Positions 1 through 4,296 of a stretch of 5,899 bases of DNA are shown here, piece by piece (positions within the stretch are counted from its first letter, which is position 1; every line of letters begins with the position of its first letter). The stretch is from CAZJHM01 sp964545925 (lineage in GTDB: Archaea > Iainarchaeota > Iainarchaeia > Iainarchaeales > CAZJHM01). The DNA lies in NCBI GenBank assembly GCA_964545925.1, contig CAZJHM010000028.1:1-5899 (forward strand), in the 5' to 3' direction. The notes beneath the pieces are model-generated. The model did not search any database, was not told the origin of the DNA, and saw only the letters and a program-made list of their open reading frames with translations. Both the position numbers and the translations under genes were made by a program.

Positions 1-5
1 AAAGG

Positions 6-13
6 TTTTTTAA
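6..13 (+). promoter_or_regulatory. Possible TATA box for trpS
   Basis: TTTTTTAA, preceded by the purine-rich AAAGG (which could serve as a BRE), is centred about 26 nt before the A of the trpS start codon. Archaeal TATA boxes lie about 25-27 nt before the transcription start, so this placement would put the start at or next to the ATG, giving a leaderless mRNA. The lack of a Shine-Dalgarno sequence just before the ATG agrees with that. In DNA this AT-rich the match could be chance, and upstream sequence is missing. Confidence 0.35.
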
Positions 14-35
14 GGAATAATACTTTATTAGTAGT

Positions 36-1091
36 ATGGATCCATGGAGTTCAGAAACTGGAGATTATTCCAAAGTATTTAGTGAATTTGGAGTTAAAAA
101 ATATAGTTCTGGGGATATTGGACACAGATTTTTCCGCAGAAAAATAGTTGTTGGAGAAAGAGATTTTCATTTAATTCTGGAAAAAATTAAAGCTGGTAAG
201 AAGTTTGTAAATGTGACTGGTGTAACTCCTTCTGGAAGAAATCATTTAGGACATTATGGAATAATGGAAATGTTTAAGTTTTTCAAAGACAAAGGTGGAA
301 AAAATTATTTTGCAGTTGCTGATATTGAGGCTTTCTCTACAAAACAGAAATTTTCTAAAATTGAAGAATTAAAAGAGATGACTTTGAATAATCTAGCAAA
401 TTATTTTGCAATGGGTTTAGAGAAAAAAGATGTTTATTTGCAGTCTGATTATCAATCTCGCTATTATTCATTTGGATATGAGATTGGAAGAAGAATAACT
501 GAAAATATGTTTAAATCTGTTTATGGAAGTATGGATTCTGGAAAGTTTTCTTCTGCTTTATTGCAATTTGCAGATATTTTGCATCCTCAGTTATCAGAGT
601 TTGAGGGAAAGATGCCTTCAATTACTTGTATTAGTTTAGACCAAGACCCACATGCTCGCTTATCTCGTGATATGGCAGTTAGATTACCTTATGATTTTTA
701 TACTCCAAGTTTTTTGTATATTAAACATTTAGGAGGATTAAGACAAGGAAAGAAAATGAGTTCAAGTGAACCAGAAACTGGAATTTTTTTAGATGATTCT
801 GATTTAGAGATTGAGAAAAAGATTGCAAAAGCAGTGACTGGTGGAAAACAAAGTTTAGAAGAGCAAAAGAGAGAAGGTGGAGAACCTGAGATATGTAAAG
901 TTTTTGAGTTATTAACTTGGTTTGAAGAAAAAGACAAAGAAGTTGAAAGAATTAGAAATGATTGCAAGAAAGGAAAATGGTTATGTGGAGAATGCAAGAA
1001 ACATTGTTCTGATGTTATTAAGAAATTAGTTGGTGGGCATAGGAAAAGAATTCCTTCCGCAAGAAAAAAGGCTGAGAAATTTTTAAGTTAA
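36..1091 (+). CDS. trpS: Tryptophanyl-tRNA synthetase with a 4-Cys Fe-S-type motif
   Basis: This is a class Ic aminoacyl-tRNA synthetase (351 aa) that charges tRNA-Trp with tryptophan in the cytosol. The N-terminus (MDPW, then DYSKVFSEFG) is typical of archaeal/eukaryotic TrpRS. The HIGH-type motif is PSGRNHLGH at residues 65-73. DQDPHARLSRD at 202-212 is diagnostic of TrpRS rather than TyrRS. The KMSSS loop is at 240-244, followed by the TrpRS-like GGKQSLEEQKREGG region (269-282) and a helical C-terminal anticodon-binding domain. Length is near normal for archaeal TrpRS. An oddity is Cys287, Cys310, Cys317 and Cys320, which form C-x22-C-x6-C-x2-C, the spacing of the [4Fe-4S] site in Thermotoga maritima TrpRS; a further Cys is at 324. 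The ATG at 36 is the only good start, because an in-frame stop lies at 18-20. No Shine-Dalgarno sequence is visible, so the mRNA may be leaderless. It converges on the endA-like gene. Confidence 0.95.
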   Translation: MDPWSSETGDYSKVFSEFGVKKYSSGDIGHRFFRRKIVVGERDFHLILEKIKAGKKFVNVTGVTPSGRNHLGHYGIMEMFKFFKDKGGKNYFAVADIEAFSTKQKFSKIEELKEMTLNNLANYFAMGLEKKDVYLQSDYQSRYYSFGYEIGRRITENMFKSVYGSMDSGKFSSALLQFADILHPQLSEFEGKMPSITCISLDQDPHARLSRDMAVRLPYDFYTPSFLYIKHLGGLRQGKKMSSSEPETGIFLDDSDLEIEKKIAKAVTGGKQSLEEQKREGGEPEICKVFELLTWFEEKDKEVERIRNDCKKGKWLCGECKKHCSDVIKKLVGGHRKRIPSARKKAEKFLS

Positions 1092-1179
1092 TTTTTTAGG
1101 AAAATTTTCTAAATATATTTTTAGAGAAGTTTTCTGGATTTTTTAAAGAAAGAATTTCTGTTTTTAGAAAATAATTCTT
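1092..1179 (+). terminator. T-run transcription terminator region
   Basis: Straight after the trpS stop codon (1089-1091) come T runs of five to six bases at 1092-1097, 1118-1122, 1139-1144 and 1161-1165. Runs of Ts without a required hairpin are the usual intrinsic termination signal for archaeal RNA polymerase. An inverted repeat, AAGAATT at 1150-1156 with AATTCTT at 1173-1179 (7-bp stem, 16-nt loop), could also form on either strand and help end the opposing minus-strand operon. The plus-strand call is the better supported, because T runs on the minus strand are shorter here. Confidence 0.5.
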
Positions 1180-1182
1180 GGA
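1093..1182. repeat. Four degenerate ~22-nt tandem units between convergent genes
   Basis: Four imperfect units begin at 1093, 1118, 1140 and 1161, spaced 25, 22 and 21 nt apart. Each starts TTTTTA, usually TTTTTAG, continues with an A/G-rich stretch such as GAAAA or AGAAG, and ends with TTTTCT, ATTTCT or ATTCTT followed by a short purine segment. In the first unit this makes a perfect 10-bp palindrome, GAAAATTTTC (1100-1109). Units are only partly alike and the region is very AT-rich, so the repeat nature is tentative. The array fills nearly the whole 97-nt gap between the two stop codons. Confidence 0.45.
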
Positions 1183-1188
1183 GAGATT

Positions 1189-1668
1189 TTATTTTTGGCG
1201 AGAGAAAGAATAATAATTGATTTCATTTTCAGAGTCTATTATTGCAATTAAAAGAGAAGTATGGAGACTGGAAGATAAGCGTGAGAGGCGAGAGAGTTCA
1301 ATTCCTGAGAGTTTTTCATTTTCTTCTAAGATATGGATAACTGCTTCAGAGTGAGCTTGTCCTTGAGTTTTTCCTTTCGGATAAATTCGGAAATCAAAAC
1401 CAAACTTGAAACCTGTTTTAACAGAGTGTCCTTTGTTTTTCAAATCTCTGTAAATTAAATATTTTAGATATTCAGATTTCTTTAAGCGTTCTAAGAGATT
1501 TGTGTAAGAAAGATTTAAGTCAAGCCATTTTTTTTCTGAACAATAGATTGTTTCATAAATATCTAAGACTAAAGAAGAATCTGTTTGTTGTTCTCCAAGT
1601 CCTTTGTTTATGAAAAAAGATTGTTTTTCAGTTAGTATTGTTCTATCATCTTTGAATAAAGGAATCAT
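1189..1668 (-). CDS. endA: tRNA-intron endonuclease-like protein lacking the catalytic Lys
   Basis: This 159-aa protein belongs to the archaeal tRNA-splicing endonuclease family, which cuts bulge-helix-bulge motifs in precursor tRNA. It has a small N-terminal domain (about 1-65), then the nuclease domain: YLIYRDLKNKGHSVKTGFKFG (70-90), DFRIYPKG with Tyr96, HSEAV with His106, and LLIAIIDSENEINYYSF (139-155). Tyr96 and His106 are ten residues apart, as in Methanocaldococcus jannaschii EndA (Tyr115, His125). The catalytic Lys there lies 31 residues after the His; here that position is Thr137 (codon at 1258-1260), with no Lys nearby. It is slightly shorter than the ~180-aa homotetrameric type. 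It may be the structural subunit of a heteromeric enzyme, or a weak or repurposed enzyme. Its ATG overlaps the upstream stop as ATGA, so translation is probably coupled; AGTGAT just upstream is a weak Shine-Dalgarno. It is last in the ftsZ operon. Confidence 0.85.
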   Translation of the reverse strand: MIPLFKDDRTILTEKQSFFINKGLGEQQTDSSLVLDIYETIYCSEKKWLDLNLSYTNLLERLKKSEYLKYLIYRDLKNKGHSVKTGFKFGFDFRIYPKGKTQGQAHSEAVIHILEENEKLSGIELSRLSRLSSSLHTSLLIAIIDSENEINYYSFSRQK

Positions 1669-2012
1669 ACAAATATCACTTTTTTTGGAAATTCTTTTTC
1701 AACTGCTTTTATTATTGGACGAGAAACAGGGTCTTTGATAAATGCAACATTGTCTGCTTTGTTGAAATGTAAAAGATATTGGATTTTTTTAGAAGTTGAA
1801 CCCCATTCAACAATTAATTTTGCATTTAAATCCTCTGATAATTTTTCAGCATAATTTTTTCCTTTGCACATATAGTCTGCAACTGAAAGGAAAAAATCTG
1901 TTTTTTCATTATCTATGACTAAGAGAACTGTGAATTCTTTGTCTAATTCCTTGAATCTTGAGATTGCTCTTTCTGTTATATAAACTTCAGAAAGAACTGG
2001 AATTAAAAGCAT
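1665..2012 (-). CDS. Small Usp/HUP-fold-like protein of unknown function
   Basis: I do not recognise a named family with certainty. The 115-aa protein has an alternating strand-helix pattern: a strand LLIPVL (2-7), helix (about 11-25), strand FTVLLVID (27-34), helices (about 36-62), strand AKLIVEWG (64-71), helix (73-84), strand NVAFIKD (88-94), helix (about 96-107) and a closing strand KKVIFV (110-115). This order, and the stretch from VEWGSTSKKI to ADNVAFIKD, resembles universal stress proteins, where a glycine-containing loop precedes the helix and a short strand ends the protein. The Usp ATP-binding Gly loop (G-x2-G-x9-G-S/T) is absent, so ATP binding is unlikely. No signal peptide or membrane segment is seen. 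A strong Shine-Dalgarno precedes the start, and its stop overlaps the endonuclease ATG, so the two are probably made together. It may be a binding or regulatory protein, but the function is unknown. Confidence 0.8.
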   Translation of the reverse strand: MLLIPVLSEVYITERAISRFKELDKEFTVLLVIDNEKTDFFLSVADYMCKGKNYAEKLSEDLNAKLIVEWGSTSKKIQYLLHFNKADNVAFIKDPVSRPIIKAVEKEFPKKVIFV

Positions 2013-2016
2013 CTAT

Positions 2017-2199
2017 TTACCTCCCTGGTAGGAAAATAAAAAGAAAGAAAATCACAAAGCCAAGAAGTCCGATTAAAGTTATTCCTATTGAAATAACTTT
2101 TAACATTGCCATAAATTCTGGGCGGGTGGGTTTTTGAGCAATGCGAAGGATTCTTGAACTTGATTCTAAAAATTCCTTTGCTATTCTTATTGGATTCAT
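2017..2199 (-). CDS. secE: Protein translocase subunit SecE (Sec61 gamma)
   Basis: SecE/Sss1 is the small clamp subunit that holds the two halves of the SecY channel together in the cytoplasmic membrane. At 60 aa with one membrane span this is the archaeal/eukaryotic form. Residues 1-22 form an amphipathic cytosolic helix. KPTRPEF (23-29) matches the conserved hinge motif before the membrane, and residues about 33-57 are a single hydrophobic helix ending in LPGR. The start lies 2 nt after the ftsZ stop with no clear Shine-Dalgarno, which points to translation coupled to ftsZ. ftsZ next to secE is a known archaeal arrangement. The usual next gene, spt5/nusG, is not here. The last codons of secE contain the ribosome binding site of the next gene. 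Confidence 0.92.
   Translation of the reverse strand: MNPIRIAKEFLESSSRILRIAQKPTRPEFMAMLKVISIGITLIGLLGFVIFFLFIFLPGR
2019..2025 (-). promoter_or_regulatory. Strong ribosome binding site for the Usp-like gene
   Basis: GGGAGGT on the minus strand lies 6 nt before the ATG at 2012 and fits the anti-Shine-Dalgarno of archaeal 16S rRNA very well. It falls in the last two codons and the stop of secE. It is the strongest such site in the window, which suggests that the small protein is translated well even though it is third in its operon. Confidence 0.8.
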
Positions 2200-2201
2200 A
2201 T

Positions 2202-3311
2202 TTAATCAGTGAAGTCTATTTCTAAATCAAAGTCATCCGCAGACAAATCCCCTCTTCCTAAATTTTTCAAGAAAGGAAATTTTCCTCCAACAATAACTAC
2301 CATTGCAGTTATTTTGTTTCTTGGGATGTTTTCATCTACCATTGCTCCCCAAATAATATGAGCTTGCCCTGAAATTTTGTTTGAGACTGTTTCTACAATT
2401 AATTCTGCTTCTCTTAGTGTCATGTCTGCTCCGCCTGTAACATTAACTAAAGCTCTTGAAGCTCCACTTATATCTACATCTAAAAGAGAAGAAGTTAATG
2501 CTGCTTCTGCTGCTTCCAAAGCTCTTCTTTCTCCTGCTTCATTTGCTTTTGATTCTCCTAAACCAACCATTGCTGCTCCGCCTTTAGACATTATTGTTCT
2601 TACATCTGCAAAATCAACATTAATTAAAGCTGGTTTATTGATTGCTTCTGCAATTCCTTTAACTGAATTTGTTAGAATTTCATCTGAAATTTTGAATGCA
2701 GAATTCATTGGAAGTTCTGGTGCTAATTCTAATATTTTATCATTTGGGACAACTATAATTGTATCTGTGACTTTTTGCAAAGCTGCTAAACCTTTAATTG
2801 CATTTTCCATTCTTTGATATCCTTCTGCTGTAAAAGGTAGAGTTACTACTGCAACTGTTAATGCTTTTGCTTCTTTTGCAACTCTTGCTAAGACTGGAGC
2901 TGAACCTGTTCCTGTTCCTCCACCTAAACCACAAGTAATGAAAACTAAATCTGAACCTTTTAATGCATTCTTTATATCATCTAAATCTTCTTCTGCTGCT
3001 GCTTCTCCAATAGCTGGGTCTGAGCCTGCTCCTAGTCCTCTTGTTAGTTCTTTACCAATTAGAATTTTTTTATCAGCGGGTGTTGATAGTAAATCTTGGG
3101 CATCTGTGTTTACTGCAATTGTTTCTGTTCCTTCTATTCCTACTTCAACCATTCTTTCTAAAGTGTTTCCTCCGGCTCCTCCGGCTCCTATAACTTTTAT
3201 GTTTGTTGTTTTACTCTTAAACATATCAAGCATGTCTTGAGTTGTTTTTCCTGTTTTCTTAACAGGTTTTTTCTTTGTTGTTTTTTTGATTGTTTTTTTT
3301 CCTTTAAACAT
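2202..3311 (-). CDS. ftsZ: Cell division GTPase FtsZ
   Basis: FtsZ polymerises with GTP into the ring that directs cell division at mid-cell. Numbered from the start chosen here (369 aa), it has a Lys-rich tail (1-36), the first nucleotide loop [13 protein letters not shown] (38-50), the tubulin signature GGGTGTGS (130-137), [13 protein letters not shown] (159-171) for guanine/ribose contacts, the T7 catalytic loop NVDFAD (231-236), and a tubulin-like C-terminal domain ending at GGKF (342-345). A short acidic tail ends in [10 protein letters not shown] and probably binds membrane anchors such as SepF; that role is inferred. All key residues are present, so it should be an active GTPase. An ATG at 3326 would add five residues, but I prefer 3311 because GGGTGA (3316-3321) lies just upstream of it. 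It is first in an operon with secE and two further genes, and divergent from the R15P isomerase gene. Confidence 0.96.
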   Translation of the reverse strand: MFKGKKTIKKTTKKKPVKKTGKTTQDMLDMFKSKTTNIKVIGAGGAGGNTLERMVEVGIEGTETIAVNTDAQDLLSTPADKKILIGKELTRGLGAGSDPAIGEAAAEEDLDDIKNALKGSDLVFITCGLGGGTGTGSAPVLARVAKEAKALTVAVVTLPFTAEGYQRMENAIKGLAALQKVTDTIIVVPNDKILELAPELPMNSAFKISDEILTNSVKGIAEAINKPALINVDFADVRTIMSKGGAAMVGLGESKANEAGERRALEAAEAALTSSLLDVDISGASRALVNVTGGADMTLREAELIVETVSNKISGQAHIIWGAMVDENIPRNKITAMVVIVGGKFPFLKNLGRGDLSADDFDLEIDFTD

Positions 3312-3315
3312 TAAT

Positions 3316-3321
3316 TCACCC
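3316..3321 (-). promoter_or_regulatory. Ribosome binding site that selects the ftsZ start at 3311
   Basis: GGGTGA on the minus strand, 4 nt before the ATG at 3311, matches the archaeal anti-Shine-Dalgarno (GGTGA core). The alternative ATG at 3326 has no such site before it, so this decides the start in favour of the shorter protein. Confidence 0.65.
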
Positions 3322-3330
3322 ACCATTAGA

Positions 3331-3338
3331 TTTATATT
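3331..3338 (+). promoter_or_regulatory. Candidate TATA box of the R15P isomerase-AMP phosphorylase operon
   Basis: TTTATATT, preceded by AGA, is centred about 47 nt before the start codon at 3382. Transcription would begin near 3360-3362, with a leader of about 20 nt that contains AGGGAT (3369-3374), a modest Shine-Dalgarno. This box lies downstream of the ftsZ box on the opposing strand, so the two promoters overlap face to face. Confidence 0.45.
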
Positions 3339-3351
3339 TGCCTAATTCTTA

Positions 3352-3360
3352 TTAATTATA
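3352..3360 (-). promoter_or_regulatory. Candidate TATA box of the ftsZ operon
   Basis: TATAATTAA on the minus strand is centred at 3356. With the usual 25-27 nt offset, transcription would begin near 3329-3331, giving a leader of about 18-20 nt that includes the GGGTGA ribosome binding site of ftsZ. The geometry fits well, but the region is so AT-rich that other boxes are possible. Confidence 0.45.
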
Positions 3361-3381
3361 GTTTTAAAAGGGATAATAATT

Positions 3382-4296
3382 ATGGAATCAAATAGTTTAA
3401 AAAAGGTTGTTAGGGATATAAAAAGCCTGAAAATACAGGGAGCAAGTAAAGTCAGGAAAGCCATTGTTTCTGCTGTTTTAGATAGTGCAAGAAAAAGCAA
3501 GGCAAAAGACAGTTCTAAATTTATTACTGAATTAAAAGAAAAATCTAAGATTTTGCTGGGTGCTCGCCCAACTGAACCAGAGGCTCAGACAGGGGTTAGG
3601 ATTCTTTTAAGTGGATTAGATAAAAGGAAAAGTTTAGAGGAAAACAAGAAAGAAATCTTGAGGATTGGGAAAGAATATGAGAAAGATAGAGAAAAAATAT
3701 TGAAAAAAATTGCTGAAATTGGAGCAAAAGCAATTCCTTCTGATTGTGTTGTTATGACTTATTGTCATTCACATACTGTTGAAGAAATTTTGATAAAAGC
3801 TAAAAGCAAGATAAAATATGTTTTAGTTCCTGAAACTCGTCCTAGATTTCAAGGAAGAATAACTGCTAAAGTTTTGGCTAAAGCAGGTTTAAAAGTTAAG
3901 TTTTTTGTAGATAGTGCATATTCTGTTTATGCCAAAGATGCAGATATTTTTATTACAGGAGCTGATTCTGTTTTGATGAATGGGGATGTAATAAATAAAA
4001 TTGGGACTAAAGCTGTTAGTGAGTATATGCATAAACTAGATATTCCACATTATGTTTGTGTTTCAAGCCAGAAATTAGACTTAGAAAGCTATTTGGGAAA
4101 ATTAACTAAGATTGAAGAAAGAAATCCTGATGAAGTTTGGAAAATTCGGGATAAAAAAATTAAAGTTATGAATCCGGCTTTTGATTTAATTGAGTCTGGA
4201 AATGTTTCGGCTGTTATTTCTGACTTAGGATTTTTAAGTCCTGATGTTTTTGTTGAAAAAGCATTTGAAAAATATAAAGGTGTTTTAAATGGTTAA
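3382..4296 (+). CDS. Ribose-1,5-bisphosphate isomerase (eIF2B-like e2b2 family)
   Basis: The protein (304 aa) belongs to the family shared by eIF2B alpha-type proteins, MtnA and archaeal R15P isomerase. R15P isomerase turns ribose-1,5-bisphosphate into ribulose-1,5-bisphosphate in archaeal AMP metabolism. The N-terminal helical domain spans about 1-115. The Rossmann-like catalytic domain has MTYCHSHTVEE (125-135) with the expected catalytic Cys128, ETRPRFQGR (151-159) for phosphate binding, and GADSVLMNGDVINKIGT (193-209) with catalytic Asp195. The C-terminus has NPAFDL and the LGFLSP motif. The Thermococcus kodakarensis enzyme is 322 aa, so length is near normal. eIF2B-like proteins without activity share the fold, but the conserved Cys and Asp and the following AMP phosphorylase gene favour the isomerase. 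Its stop overlaps the next start by 8 nt. Confidence 0.9.
   Translation: MESNSLKKVVRDIKSLKIQGASKVRKAIVSAVLDSARKSKAKDSSKFITELKEKSKILLGARPTEPEAQTGVRILLSGLDKRKSLEENKKEILRIGKEYEKDREKILKKIAEIGAKAIPSDCVVMTYCHSHTVEEILIKAKSKIKYVLVPETRPRFQGRITAKVLAKAGLKVKFFVDSAYSVYAKDADIFITGADSVLMNGDVINKIGTKAVSEYMHKLDIPHYVCVSSQKLDLESYLGKLTKIEERNPDEVWKIRDKKIKVMNPAFDLIESGNVSAVISDLGFLSPDVFVEKAFEKYKGVLNG
4278..4282 (+). promoter_or_regulatory. Ribosome binding site that supports the long AMP phosphorylase start
   Basis: AGGTG lies 6 nt before the ATG at 4289, inside the last codons of the isomerase gene. It supports initiation at 4289 rather than at a later GTG (4397 or 4430), so the Lys-rich extension is probably translated. 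Confidence 0.65.

Noticed and set aside
698..997. Minus-strand open frame of 99 codons
   Set aside because: Antisense to the well-supported trpS gene, with no recognisable motif.
1092..1188. A tRNA or other structured RNA gene in the gap between convergent genes
   Set aside because: No cloverleaf, no conserved tRNA arms and almost no G or C; T runs and a weak hairpin explain it better.
1665..2012. Spt5/NusG as the identity of the gene after secE
   Set aside because: The expected NGN-domain start and the KOW motif are absent, and the strand-helix order is that of a Usp/HUP-like fold.
2377..2817. Plus-strand open frame of 146 codons
   Set aside because: It lies wholly inside ftsZ on the other strand, and its translation is an antisense image of the Ala/Gly/Ser-rich FtsZ core with no domain of its own.
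2938..3240. Plus-strand open frame of 100 codons
   Set aside because: Antisense to the GTP-binding half of ftsZ, low-complexity Ser/Pro/Ala translation, no ribosome binding site or family likeness.
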